The translations under genes were made by a program, and so were the position numbers. From Pleurodeles waltl (taxonomy: Eukaryota; Chordata; Amphibia; Caudata; Salamandridae), in the NCBI RefSeq assembly GCF_031143425.1, contig NC_090439.1:639221465-639285464 (forward strand): DNA of 64,000 bases, written 5' to 3'. The notes beneath the pieces are model-generated. The model saw nothing but the letters and a program-made list of their open reading frames with translations. It made no database searches and was not told where the DNA came from. Positions 1 to 11,730 of the stretch are shown piece after piece (the stretch's first letter is position 1; the number at the start of each line of letters is the position of its first letter).

Positions 1-1182
1 TGAAGGGATCCTGATTGAACTATTTCTCCACTTCTTCATGCTGGGTAAAAAGATTTATTGACCCAGTTTAAAGCATAAACCTTAGGGTAAAAATGCTTCA
101 CCAGATCGAACTATGCACACAAACACACCCCGCATTTCTGCTACCTTCCCCAGACACAGCACGTCCCACTGTCTCTTCCTCCACCTACCAGCAACAGTCC
201 TGGGCCATTAGGGGAGCCATATGGAGAGCCTGGGGCTAAGGGCAGCGACTGCACACACACCACAAGCAGTAAGTATAACTCTGGGCTTAGGTTGAGGCCC
301 AGGGCAGAATGGGCTTCTGACTGCCCCTAACATCTGCAAGAGTCAACGCTCCCCCTGAACTTGCCATGGCATCATTGGACCTGCCCTGACCATAAGACCC
401 CAGCCCCAAATGTTAACCAGACCATCCGCTCTCATTTAGCATCTCTCCAGAGTACTGGAAACTCTTTTGGAATATGGTAAAATGCTGAAGATCGTGACCA
501 GGTAAAATTGGGACTGCATATGTATTCCTCAGTCAGGGAGCTAGAATCAGGCTCCCCTTTTATCCCTGTAAAAAAACCTGTTACTCGTAATCAGGGCCCA
601 TCTAAACAAAGACAAATAGTCAAAAAAAGTATTATATTTCAGTGATGTGAACTTTGAGCACAACTGTGTAGAGGAAATATAATATAGGTTATATATTCCC
701 ATTTTGAATATTTTAACACAAATCTACGCCCACCTGTGACCCAAAGGGACAGAATACCGTGGAAACATAATGCTCTTATCACGCACGAGTATTGAACAGT
801 TTTACATTTTGCAGCGGTGATAGGGAAAACAGTCTATGTTAGAAGAAAAGTGCAACTAGATCATTTATTTCAATAAATGTCACTCAATTCAGTGATATAA
901 TCATATGCACTTAAGCTGAGGCACTGAGAAATGTTGAAAATGTATATTTTCAATTTTGACGTCTTTATCATATATTTTTGTGAAACCTATTGTCTGGTTA
1001 ACATCTTTTGATGGTTTTACTCATGCTTTGGCTCTTACAGCCACGCCAGACCCTCGCTCGGCTTTGCAGAAGGCTGCCCCCCCCTCAGAAATGTAGTGTC
1101 TTCTATGCCCTTCCAATGTGTAAACAATGTTGTTAAAAACGTAACATCACGGTGGTGGGGTCCAGATGATGTTTAGATATCA
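1..1182. other. No gene recognised
   Basis: AT-rich sequence with no long open frame and no repeat or element that I recognise. It ends at the 3' tail of the LINE that follows. Confidence 0.6.
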
Positions 1183-1262
1183 ATCAATCAATCATTGGAT
1201 TTATAAAGCGCACTACGTACCCGTGAGGGTTTCAAGGCGCTGGGGGGGGGGGGGAGCTGTTG
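1183..1262 (-). repeat. LINE 3' UTR and tail
   Basis: Only about 80 bases separate the ORF2 stop from the end. Read on minus, it has a C-run (G-run on plus at about 1241-1254), then 'cagcgccttgaaaccctcac', 'gcgctttataaatcc' and finally the ATTG repeats. The same tail, with 'gcgctatacaag', ends the tRNA-type SINE at 35.7 kb, which suggests that this LINE type mobilises the SINE. Confidence 0.75.
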
Positions 1263-4060
1263 TTACTGGTCGAAGAGCCAGGTCTTGAGGAGTCTTCTGA
1301 AGGTGAGTAGGTCTTGAGTCTGTCGCAGGTTGGTGGGGAGGGTGTTCCAGGTTTTGGCGGCGAGGTATGAGAACGATCTGCTGCCGGAGGTCTTTCTTCG
1401 GATGCGGGGGACGACGGCGAGGGCGAGGTTAGTGGAGCGGAGCTGACGGGTGGGGGTGTAGAAGCTGAGTCTGTTGTTTAGGTAGGCTGGTCCAGAGTCG
1501 TGGAGCGCTTTGTGAGCGTGGGTAAGAAGCTTGAAAGTGATCCTTTAGTCCACGGGGAGCCAGTGAAGGTTTCTCAGGTGGTGGGAGATGTGGCTGTGGC
1601 GGTGTACGTCAAGGATCAGCTGGGCGGAGGCGTTTTGGATGCGTTGGAGGCGTAGTAGGTCTTTTGCTGGGATGCCTGTGTAGAGTGCCGTAGTCCAGCC
1701 TGCTGCTGACGAGGGCCTGTGTCACTGTTCTTCTTGTTTCTGTCGGGATCCACTTGTAGATTCTGCGGAGCATGCGGAGTGTGTTGTCGCAGGAGGAGGA
1801 GACTGCGTTGACCTGTTTAGACAAAGTGAGGGAGGAGTCACGAATGAAGCCCAGGTTGCGAGCGTGGTCGGATGGTGTCAGCGGGGTTCCTAGTGCGGTT
1901 GGCCACCGGGAGTCGTCCCTGGCGGAGGGGGTGGGTCCGAGGATGAGGACCTCCGTCTTGTCCGAGTTCAGTTTCAGAAAGCTGTTTCTCATCCATTCGG
2001 CGATGGATTTCATTCCCTCGTGGAGGTTGGTTTTGGCGATGCGCGGGTCTTTGGTGGGTGAGAGGATGAGCGGGGTGTCGTCGGCGTAGGTGAGAATGTT
2101 GAGGTTGTGTTGTCGGGCTACTTGTGCGAGGGGGGCCATGTAGATGTTGAACAGCGTCGGGCTGAGGGATGAGCCTTGGGGGATGCCGCAGATGATGTCG
2201 GTGACTTCGGAGCGGAAGGGGGGGAGGCGGACTCTCTGGGTTCTGCCGGGGAGGAATGAGACGATCCAGTTTCGTGGAGGTGTGATTTCAGGGTGCGGTG
2301 GCAGACTGTGTCGAAGGCGGCAGATAGGTCCAGGAGGATGAGGGCTGATGTTTCACCGTTGTCCATTTGGCGTCTGATGTCGTCTGTGGCGGCGAGAAGG
2401 GCGGTTTTGGTGCTGTGGTTTTGTCTGAAGCCGGACTGGGAGGGGTCTAGGATGCCGTTGTCTTCGAGGTGGCTGGTTAGTTGTGTGTTGACGATTTTTT
2501 CAATCACCTTTGCTGTGAAAGGGAGCAGGGAGATGGGTCAGAAGTTCTTGAGGTCGTTAGGGTCTGCTTTGGGCTTCTTGAGGAGGGTGCAGATTTCGGC
2601 GTGTTTCCATTTTTCAGGGAATGTCGCTGTTTCGAAGGAGATGTTGATGACCTTCCGTAGTTGGGGGGCGATGGTGGAGTCGGCTTTGTTGTATACGTGG
2701 TGGGGCAGGGGTCTGAAGGAGATCCTGAGTGGATGGAATTCATGATCTTGCGTGTCTCTGTGTCGTTCACGTTGGTCCAGGAGGTCAGGTGGTTTGCACA
2801 GGTGGAGTGTTCGGGGGTGGGGTCTGGCGTGGGAAGGGCGTGGAAGCTGTTGTGGATGTCGGTGATCTTCCGGTGGAAGAAGGTGGACAGTGCGTTGCAG
2901 AGTTCTTGGGATGGAGGGATGTTGTTGACGTTGGTGCTGGGGTTGGAGAGTTCTTTCACGATGCTGAAGAGCTCTTTGCTGTCGTGTGCGTTGTTGTCCA
3001 GGTGGTCTTTGAAGTGGGATTGTTTGGCTTGTCTGATGAGTTGGTGGTGCTTGCGGGCGGCGTCCTTGTGGGCTGTGAGGCTGTCAGGTGTGTGTTTGAG
3101 GAGCCATTCCTTTTTTAGCTTCCGGCAGTCACGTTTGGAGTTTAGGAGCTCATCGGTGAACCAGGTGGCTTTTCTTCTGGGTTGGTTGTCGGTGGGTAAT
3201 TTGAGTGGTGCGAGGGTGTTTGCGCAGTCGTTGATCCACAGGGTGAGGTTGTGGGCGGCGGTGTCTGGGTTGGTGGAGTCAGGGGGTGGGTTCTGGGCGA
3301 GGGTGTTGGTAAGCTGGTCTTCCGTAACTTTGCTCCAGCATCGGCGGGGTGGTTGTTGGGTGCGATGGTGCTCGGTATGTTTCTTGTAGGTGAAGTGGAT
3401 GCAGTGGTGGTCGGTCCAGTGGAGTACAGTGGTATGGTTGAAGGTGACTTGGGCGCTTGAGGAGAAGATGGGATCAAGCGTGTGGCCAGCGATGTGAGTT
3501 GGTGTGTTGACGAGTTGTCTGAGGCCGTGGTTGGTGAGGTTGTCGATCAGAGTAGTGGAGTTGGTGTTGTTGTTGTTCTCCAGGTGGAAATTTAGGTCCC
3601 CGAGGAGGATGTAATCCGTTGAGGTGAGTGCGTGGGTGCTGGTGAGGTCGGCAAGGGATTCGCTGAATGGTGCTCGTGGTCCGGGGGGTCTGTAGATGAG
3701 CCCTCCTCTGAGAGTGGTGTTGGGGTCGGTGTGGATGCGGAAGTGCAGGTGTTCGGCGGTCTTGAGGGAGTCGTCAGTGTGGGTGTCGACTTTGAGGGAG
3801 GATTTGTGGGCGATGGCTATGCCTCCTCTGATTCTGTTGTTGCGGTCCCTACGGATGATCTTGTAGCCGTCCGGGATGGCTATTGCGATGTCGGGCGCCG
3901 AGGAGTCTTTCCACCAGGTTTCGGTCAGAAAGGCTACGTCTGGGGTGGTGGAGTCAAGCAGGTCCCAGAGCTCGATGGCGTGCTTGCGTGCGGAGCGGGT
4001 GTTGAGGAGTATGCAGTGGAGGTGGTTAGTTTCGGTCTTTGTTGGTTTCGTTGTTCTGTC
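1263..4060 (-). pseudogene. LINE ORF2: endonuclease-reverse transcriptase, broken
   Basis: The product would nick target DNA with an APE-type endonuclease and prime reverse transcription there. Visible in order on the minus strand: an N-terminal LLNTRS motif near 4000, DVAFLTETW near 3930 and GDLNFHLE near 3590 (endonuclease); PISLLPF near 2530, LLDLSAAFDTV near 2330, GIPQGSSLSP near 2190 and the catalytic YADD at 2077-2088 (RT); then RLQRIQNAS and LKTWLFDQ just before the TAA at 1263-1265. Breaks: a stop in the NFRPIS-type motif near 2535 (TGA where the family has Arg, a CGA-to-TGA change), a frame change near 2270 between the AFDT and GIPQG motifs, and a stop near 1543. Large GC-rich frames on the opposite strand are antisense shadows. 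The start codon cannot be chosen with confidence. Confidence 0.85.
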
Positions 4061-4264
4061 GCAGGTGAATCTGCAGGTGCGGCATGCGAAGGGTCCGTGG
4101 GTGTTCCTTGGTGAGGGCTGGGAGCATGCTGTGATGCGGCCGGGATTGAGGGCGTTGAGTTGGTCGACCGTGTAGTGGCGTCTGGAGGTGCAGGGGTCTC
4201 GCGGACCAGGGGGGGTGGCACTGGGCGCGGTCCAGGTGCGGACGGGCGCAGACGGGCTTGCCTT

Positions 4265-4955
4265 TGGCGCGCCGCGGCTGCCATAAGAGGAGGGGAGGGT
4301 GGTAGTGGCAGCTGGGAGGCGGGAGGGCTTGTCCTATGAGAGCGCTGGGGGTCGGGCCAGAGGGGACGCAGCGGCGGGAAAGGGAATGAGGACAACGGTG
4401 AGAGAAGGAGGGGGGAGGCGGGAGAGGCCGCAAGGGACGCAGCGGCGGGAAAGGGAACGAGGACAACGGTGAGAGAAGGAGGGGGTAGGTGGGAGGGGCC
4501 GCAAGGGACGCAGCGGCGGGGAAAAGAGCAAGGGGGAACGGGCAAGGATGTGGCGCGGAAGGCAGAGCGGGGAGCGACCTACCTGCAAGCAAGGTCAGTG
4601 GTTGCTCACTGCTAGTGCGCCGTGGCTGCCATAAGAGGAGGGGAGGGTGGGAGTGGCAGCTGGGAGGCGGGAGGGCTTGTCCTATGAGAGGGCTGGGGGG
4701 TGGGGCCGCAGGGGACGCAGCGGCGGGAAAGGGAACGAGGACAACGGTGAGAGAAGGAGGGGGAGGTGGCAGGGTCAGCAAGGGACGCAGTGGCGGGAAA
4801 GGGAACGAAGACAACGGTAAGAGAAGGAGGGGGGAGGTGGGAGGGGCCGCAAGGGACGCAGTGGCGGGGAAAAGAGCAAGGGGGAACGGGCAAGGAGGTG
4901 GCACGGAAGGCAGAGCGGGGAGCAACCTACCTGCAAGCAGGGTCAAAGGTTGCTC
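4265..4955 (-). repeat. Tandem monomers in the 5' region of the LINE
   Basis: A unit of about 348 bp is present twice: the motif CTGCCATAAGAGGAGGGGAG occurs near 4270 and again near 4625. Inside each unit a 71-bp subrepeat starting GGGACGCAG occurs three times (4363, 4434, 4505; then 4712, 4782, 4853). The third copy of each set diverges after 'cggcggggaaaagagcaag'. The block is GC- and CpG-rich and lies directly upstream of the endonuclease frame, where the promoter of a LINE should be. This recalls the tandem promoter monomers known from some L1 families. The promoter role is inference. Confidence 0.8.
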
Positions 4956-4960
4956 AGCAT

Positions 4961-6464
4961 TATCTTGTCACCTGGGAACAGCCAGTGTGCAAAAATGAAA
5001 GCGACTAACAAGCTTCCTTAGGAGAGTGGCAGGCTTTGCCCTCGGCAGCTGTATAGAAGGGCATGGAGTATGAGATACTCTGTGATAGGCCTGGGAGGTC
5101 TTGGAACCTGCCGGAGCTTTGCATATGTAATAATGAAACTAACCACATCGCAGTGGTTCCGTTATTACTACCCTGCAATGTGTGCTGTTTTAAATTGAAG
5201 TCCTCTGTCCTACCAGGCAGAACTGCAACAATCTCAGTGACTTTCTGGGAGGCACTAGTGGGGCTGTGTCAGTGCCTTCTTCTACCATGTTGTGGACTTG
5301 CCTAGACCCTGATCTAATGCCTCTGTGCGGTCCAATGACAAGGCACTGTAAGGTATCAAGGTGAGTGTAGTCATGGACCTTGATTAACACAGCAGCCTAG
5401 ACACCTGAGCTGCTGTACCTGGTGTTGTCCTCAGCAGCTACACCCAGGTCAAGTACTTTCTTATTATTTTATTTATGGCATTTTATAGAAGTACTATCAG
5501 AAACAGTACAAGTTGCTACATCGGACATGACATAAGGAGAACAATACAGTAGGCTACATTGTCCTATGTTGGATCTAGGAATATCAAATAGGAAAATGTG
5601 AAACAGAAGATATACAATTGTCGGAGTGGATTCCCTAGTACTACAGTACTATTATCAATGTCACCTTTCTAGTAATCCACCAGTCTGAGTCAATAAAACG
5701 CCGCATAGCATAACAAATAAACGTAAAAAGTAGGCACTCAGACATTCAGATATTCTCGCCATACCTTTCTCCTCTTCATTTCTATTGATCAGGTATCATT
5801 GGAGTGGATGCCATAGATCTTTCAGGTAGAAGGAAGAAATAGTGCATAGATGCCTGAGGTATCATTACAGTATATCATATCAGTGAAACAGCCCTTGACC
5901 TTCCGTGCTGGGATTTAACCCATCAAATGGCCTTTAGAAGACTCATAGTCATGGAGTTGCAGATCGAAATAGCTTTGTCCTGAATGTATCACAACAGTGC
6001 CCTGAGCAGGCAAGAGGAAAACACGTTTCCTAACATCTCATCAGGGCATAACCATGTCAATTGAATAAAATCAGTCTCTAGGTGGGGGCATCTCAAGCAT
6101 GTTGTGTCAACCACCAGTCAAAAGACTTACGTTTTATACGTGTGCGATACAATCTTTGCATTCATTTGGAATGTATCAAGGTATGCCTGCTATTTAGGGA
6201 GGTGTATTTCATTTCAATGTAGCACTATTGCCATTGCCCAGTCGTCAATTACGTGTCCATTCCACTGCTGGGGATGTCCTTAATGGCCTACATTGCATCA
6301 CCCATTGTGCAAGTGCATAATGAGTCAGCGGGAGGACGGGGATCCGAGCAAGTGTGTGAGGACATTGTAACAAGGCAGCTGTAGTGGATGCATTCAATAG
6401 CAGGTTTAGAGCATATTGCAGAGTCGGTAATATAGCAATATATCTAAGGAATTTATTTATCCTC
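4961..6464. other. No gene recognised
   Basis: No frame has recognisable protein motifs. The sequence is AT-rich after 5450. I see no repeat of known type. Confidence 0.5.
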
Positions 6465-6528
6465 GGACCTCATGTACAAAGTGGAGTCTGAGGGCTTGTG
6501 ACTGTCAAAAACTTTGTACATGAGGTCC
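6465..6528. repeat. 17-bp perfect inverted repeat
   Basis: The arm GGACCTCATGTACAAAG at 6465-6481 is mirrored exactly by CTTTGTACATGAGGTCC at 6512-6528, with a 30-nt loop. It could be a small fold-back end or simply a hairpin. Nothing assigns a function. Confidence 0.75.
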
Positions 6529-7134
6529 TAAGATTAATTGTGGGACTGCTATAACACTTTTTGAAATGTACTAAACCCAATTAACAAATCGGAAAAAGGT
6601 ATTCGAATTGTTAAATAGATTTAGGAAACAATAAAGAATGGGCATTTGGAAGGGGTGTGTCTAGGGTGTCTGTCCCACATACCGATTCCTTATGGTATCT
6701 TTTAATGTTTAGCAACCAAAATCTGTCTGCAAAACAATCATATTTTACCATCAACTCAAAGAAGGTGGAAATCCTTCCTCATACAGCATGGGTCCCTAGA
6801 GACCCCTTCTCCTTTATGAATGTTGGAAAAAATATATATTTTAGGAGTAGGCAGTTGTCGATGGGACCACTTCCTAAAGGTATGTGTAACTTTACATTTT
6901 TTTAATGCAGCAAGTTTTCCTTTAAGGAAAACAGGATGCATACAAATGATTGACTTATTTAAAAGCAATGAAATACTTTGTGGTCTGCCGACCAAGAAAG
7001 TCACCATCCCTGTGATTGGGGCCAATCATAGTGGGTCAGAATTTATGACCTACTTTCTGAATATTGATGAGCTAGGTAGAATTGCAACACACTATAACTA
7101 TTTTGTTAACTGACCTTCTAGTATATTGGTCGGT
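6529..7134. other. No gene recognised
   Basis: Short frames on both strands without recognisable motifs. The minus-strand frame at 6756-7025 may be a further downstream part of the coding remnant at 7135-8730, but nothing proves it. Confidence 0.4.
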
Positions 7135-8730
7135 TCACAAAATCCAAAATGATTCTGTAAAACTTGGTGCACAATTTGTAACCACGTTTACCAAATCAAT
7201 TGGTTCAGACCTTGTATGTAGTCCAGGCTCTGCTGCCCCATCTAGCTGGGTCTCCCCAGTAGCTTCTTTCATGGGATGGATTCTCCTCTTGACTTTCTTT
7301 TTCTTTCTGGCTTGTATGAGAGGTTGCAGAGAATGTTTTTTCACCAATTTCTTATTTTTGCGGCCTTGAACCTACCACCTGATGAGGGAATGACTCTTTT
7401 TCGTGGCACGAGCAAGATTCACAACCTTATTTGAGTATGTGGGGATTAAATCACAGATGGTTTCATTTTCTGTACAATCAGTATTTAACAGGCTATCTCT
7501 TGGAGCCACATCCTTCTTGTTGAATCCCTTGCAATTCTAGAATAACCACTTTGGGGAGTATATTGGAAAAGAGGGGTCAGTTTTTCCCTTTTTCTTAGAT
7601 TTACCCTTCTCTACATCCAAAAGCCTTGCAACAGGGCCTGAATTTTGGTAATGAATGGGCTGCAATGCAGATATTTTTAAATTGCACAATACTGTGTCAG
7701 AGCGCCCCTAAGCGCAGACCCTTGTCATAGATTCACATTCCTCCATGCTGAGAGAAGTTCCCCTTCCTGGGCACCTGATTTCATTATTAATATGGGGTAA
7801 ATTTATCATTTCGCCGAGCTTTACTCCTTTTATCTGGGAGCCAAGTGGCCCAGGATTGCCTATGCATGCTATATTAATATCAGCCATCCTAGGAGAATCA
7901 ATCAGGTAGGGGGCATTTTGGGCTATCGATTGACTCAGCTCCATTTGGGGTTTGTCTGGGAAGCTACATCCCGTTTTCTGGCAGCATGTGCTAGGACAGT
8001 GTATCTGATTCAACAGTGGCCTAGTGGCTTTTCTAGGAGCCTAGCAGTTTCTCTAGGAGCGAGAGGATTGAGAACAGAACTCTGTTGAGATCGTTCATGG
8101 CTTCTGAGAGTACGAAATCTCATGTGGCCTCCAAGTTGAGAGAAACACTCCCCGGGGACTGGTGTCCTGAGTTGTGCAGATAGATTGAATCATCAAAATG
8201 AGGCCCTTCCATGAAGGCTCTGTTGCTTTCACCTGGAGGTGTAGCCGAGGCAACCTGGGCCTCCTTAGTGTCTTCCAGTATAACAATCGGATCTTCAGGG
8301 TTCCCAGACCCCTTGTTATTTGCCCGAACTCTTGTTGGGCAACCAGACAGTATGCCAGGCAGAGTGTAGTCCAGGAACATTAAAGAACTTGCATTCAACT
8401 GGTCATTAGCTATGCATTCATTGTCCCACTGAGCAGACACTCCAACTGGGCTGGATGGTGGATAACTCGCCGGCTCGGGGAGCGGGGGGGGAAGTCTGTG
8501 TTTTTACAGGGATTCTTTGGGGGAATCAGTGTTTTTACTGGGATTCTTTGGGGGCTTCTTCACAGGCTCCACAAGATGGTGGATAACTAGCCAGCTCAGG
8601 GAGCAGGGGTGAGGGGCGTCAGTGTTTTCACAGGGATTCTTTGGTGCTTCTTCACAGGCTCCACTGGGCGTGTACCTGATGATCTTAATTGAGACTGGAT
8701 CAGCCCCACAGCCTGCATCAGAGACCATCC
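7135..8730 (-). pseudogene. Unidentified decayed protein-coding remnant
   Basis: Several minus-strand frames lie end to end and read like a protein interrupted by stops and frame changes. They are 8504-8728 (Pro/Lys-rich), 8120-8440 (acidic and Ser-rich, with PIVILEDTKEAQ), 7708-8013, which continues past a TAG into a segment with VEKGKSKKKGKTDPSFP, and 7135-7347, with the basic run QARKKKKVKRRIHP. The composition is low-complexity, Pro/Ser/Lys-rich with basic clusters. It would suit an ORF1 or gag-like nucleic-acid-binding protein of a retroelement, but I do not recognise the family and assign no function. A 121-bp duplication lies at its upstream end. Confidence 0.35.
8454..8663. repeat. 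Imperfect 121-bp tandem duplication
   Basis: GATGGTGGATAACT starts one copy at 8454 and another at 8575. Both copies continue through a GGGAGC-rich stretch to 'cttcttcacaggctccac'. Within them the motif 'gtttttacagggattctttgg' recurs three times (about 8500, 8530 and 8625). The duplication falls in the Pro/Lys-rich part of the unidentified remnant on the minus strand. Confidence 0.75.
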
Positions 8731-10898
8731 AGCATTGCTATCGTTTGAAGTCATTAAGTCATTATTGCACTCCCGTCTAGTCCCCTCTGAGTTTCTGCTA
8801 TCTGCAGTAAGTTGGCCTACTTTCGCCAGAGGTCATCTCTTCATCGGTTGATCTCCCGAGTTGGTCCCTTGTCGGGATTGCAGAACTCAGCACCACTCCA
8901 TTGGTCGGTACTGACTCAGTTTCCTTTATGACTTTTCAATAGAGGTTTATTAGTCTGGTGGAAGATCTTCTAAGGGCATTAGATTTCGGGGAGGTAGTGT
9001 GATTTACCACCACAGCTTCTGACCACACATTTTAAATCGCGGGGTCAGGAGTACTTTTATTATCCCTACGTATGCTATGCTTCCCTTTTGGATAGTTCTC
9101 CAGCAATTTATTATAGACTGTTACTGAGTGCGTCAGGTCGTCTGTTTGGTACGTCTACTTGTTAGTGTCATGGCAGAGCTCAGGTGGCGAGAAACTCTTG
9201 AGGTTGCAGAGGACTATACTTTTACCTACTTTATACCAAGCTATGGCTGTACTTCTGGTTTTTTTCCCTCCACACCTCCGCTCCTCCACCTATCCCCAGG
9301 TCCTGGCACAAACCCATGAAGAGGTAGCAGGGTAACAGCAACAAAGCAACAAAATAGAGTGAGAGAGAGCAGGGGTGGCAGGGAAAGAAGAGAGTGGGGG
9401 TGGTAAAGGCATTTCAGTAACTGTGACAAAGTTCAATGTTCCAATAATTTGAAACTGTAAAAGTTGCAGAATTCAGGGCAGGGGACAGAAGCACACACCC
9501 CTGGCTGCAAGCAGCACCAGAACCTAGTTGGGCCCCTTCCACGGCCAGGGGGCTCAATCTAATGCAACGGCCTTAACTTCATTGCATCCCTCGGCTCCCC
9601 ACCATCTCTGTCACAATACTAAATGGGGGTAGTTGAGGATAATCTGAGGGTAATCCTGATATTAGGGCCCTCTGCAAGTTCATAAGGACCAAGCAGGAGA
9701 CAGGGAGACCATAGAATGCCACTTACTGTTGTGTAGTTGTAGAGTAGCTACTACTCAGAGCATAAAGTTCTCACACCAATCCAAAGGTTGAGGATAGTTG
9801 TTTGAGGATGAAGTTGCGCTAGGGACCTCATGGTGACAGATTACAGATAACAGGTAACAGGACTTGCAGATAGGCTTATGGTTAGGCTTCCCGTTAAAGG
9901 GGTTGGTAGTGCAGGGAAAATAAGATGCTATGCGATGGAAACAGTGCCACATGGGGGGGTTCTTGCCTTGGTCTGACCTCAACCACCACTGCTGTGTCCT
10001 CTGATGACCGTGTTGCGTAGCGGGTATCAGCAGTTCAAACTGCTGGCACCCCTCAGGGAACAGCACACGGGCGCACACAATCCACGACACATGGACCGCA
10101 CATGTTGCACATGCAGCAAACCCGGGCAGCAGACAAACAGGTAAACAGAAACCGGGCGTCCACGCTGCCTGTCTCCATTCTGGCTTCCCTTCATCATGCA
10201 ATGTGTCCAGCATCCGGCATCTCTCCACAGCACACAGCAGTGCACAACAGTGTCAGCAGCGTCTCCATATCCTTAGTGCTGTTGAATAGGCAAGCCCTAT
10301 TGGCTTTGCCGATGCTTGTGACAATAAGAAGCAGCTTCAGCATCTAGAAATGCAGCCATTTGGTCATGGTCCAGCCTTAGATGATGCCTCAATATGAACA
10401 GTGTGCGGATGTTGTTCTTTGTCGCATGGCCCTGTATTAATCTGGCCTGCTCCTGTACCACCAGACAAGTCATGCTGGGGAGTAGCCTGGCTGCAATATC
10501 TATGCAAATATTACATGACAATTGGTCACTTCTTTCCCTGCTTCAGTAAAGTTATGATTACAGCTTCCCCTGGTGTCTTACTGTGTTCACCAGTCTCTCT
10601 TGCTTGTTCATTTATAGCAAGTAAATGCTGGGCAAGGCTATTTGTAATATTCTTTATAGAATTTAACCGTTAGACTGCCAAAGCCTAGTGCTTTAACATT
10701 AGGCATACCGTCTACAGCATTTTTGCAGCTCCAAATTGATATCACTTACGACAGTAGCTCTCACTCATGTGCCTGTAGTCATGCCAATGTAACCCTCTCA
10801 AAAAAGGCAATGATATCATCTTCAGAGCTTGTTGTCTGAGATAGGTGGTGAGTCTAATAGTAGTTTTCAAATGCTTCGAGTATGTTTGGATTATAAGC
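8731..10898. other. No gene recognised
   Basis: Overlapping short frames on both strands (for example 9755-10228 minus and 10102-10347 plus) show no domain or codon pattern that I can support. I see no structural RNA or clear repeat. Confidence 0.45.
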
Positions 10899-10901
10899 AG
10901 A

Positions 10902-10967
10902 GTACTCCTTACTAGAGCAGCTCTCCACCTAAATTGGGAACTTCCCAGAGTTCTCCTTTGTTTTTTG

Positions 10968-11019
<52 letters not shown>

Positions 11020-11131
11020 TCAAAACAAAATCCTTTCAGGGTTAGAGTGACACATAACTTATTTCAAAAAAGAAGTGAGAACTCTGAGTAGTTCCCAAAT
11101 TTAGGTGAAGAGCATCTCCAGGAAGGAGCAC
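10902..11131. mobile_element. Fold-back (MITE-like) hairpin with a TA core
   Basis: The left arm at about 10902-10967 ('cacctaaattgggaact...cagagttctc') pairs with the right arm at about 11065-11131 ('gagaactctgagtagttccc' onward). The arms are about 66 bp with roughly 80% match. The loop is a TA microsatellite. Two short direct repeats follow downstream. No transposase and no clear target-site duplication are visible, so the element class is unknown. Confidence 0.65.
10967..11018. repeat. (TA)n microsatellite
   Basis: About 52 bases of alternating TA, interrupted by single G and C bases. It forms the centre of the surrounding hairpin. An open frame across it, rich in Ile and Tyr, is an artefact. 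Confidence 0.95.
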
Positions 11132-11199
11132 CCTGCAACACCAACGACACTCTAGATCTGCTCACTTCAATTGTCTGGGTTTCTAGCAATGTTTTTAAG

Positions 11200-11335
11200 C
11201 ATAGGATTAGCACAGTGCCATCCACACCGAGCTAGAAAGGGACAAATAATTTTGCCATTTGTACAGCAAAATCTTTAGGCAAAGGGTTGGCACAGTGCCA
11301 TCCTCACCAATCTGTAAAATGACAAAATCCTTTCC
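11200..11335. repeat. Imperfect direct repeat of about 83 bp
   Basis: 'ttagcacagtgccatccacacc' near 11205 and 'ttggcacagtgccatcctcacc' near 11288 each precede a similar stretch ending in 'gacaaataat' or 'gacaaaatcc'. Two copies only. Confidence 0.6.
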
Positions 11336-11603
11336 TCACTATAGATACAGTATTACAGTTTTGGATTGCTAAAATTCCATCCAAGTCAACCTGGAATGAG
11401 CAAAAACAACCCCTGGCATGTGTTTTGCTATCATTATGTCTTATGCATAAAGATTTTGCTGTCATGAGTGATTTAATATTTGGGGTAATTAGCAGTTCAT
11501 TGCAAGGGCGCAAGTTATAGTGACCTTAGGGCATTAGTTATAGTTACTTGAAATAACTCTAACAGCTGAATTTCTATACTGTTGTACGTTTAAAATGTGA
11601 GCG

Positions 11604-11730
11604 TAACTATAACGCCCATGTAACCTTTGGTTTTTAAGTGAATTTCTATGTTTTTTAAATTCTATTTCCTAACTATAACGTCTGTGTAGCCTTTGTTTTT
11701 TTAGTGAATTTCTATGTTTTCTTTTTAATG
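11604..11730. repeat. 67-bp tandem repeat, about two copies
   Basis: AACTATAACG starts at 11604 and again at 11671. Each copy continues with a 'tgtaacctttg' or 'tgtagcctttg' motif, a T-run and 'agtgaatttctatgtttt'. A related 'gaatttctata' lies upstream near 11560, so this is probably the end of a longer degenerate satellite-like array. Confidence 0.7.

Larger units (their letters stand above)
1183..4960 (-). mobile_element. L2/CR1-like non-LTR retrotransposon (LINE), nearly full length
   Basis: Read on the minus strand, the element runs from a GC-rich tandem-repeat 5' region (about 4960-4265), through an endonuclease plus reverse transcriptase frame (about 4060-1263), to a very short 3' UTR and a (ATTG)n tail at 1183. 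The endonuclease and RT motifs, the C-terminal block after the RT and the short tail with a microsatellite end fit the L2/CR1 group. It is not L1, which ends in poly-A. No ORF1 is recognisable. No target-site duplication could be fixed, because the 5' boundary is uncertain. Frameshifts and stops show that the copy is dead. The exact clade (L2, CR1 or Rex-like) is inferred from motifs only. Confidence 0.85.

Noticed and set aside
2661..4998. Long plus-strand open frames over the LINE (for example 2661-3389 and 3632-4114)
   Set aside because: They are antisense to the endonuclease/RT frames, Val/Gly-rich from GC-rich sequence, and carry no motif.
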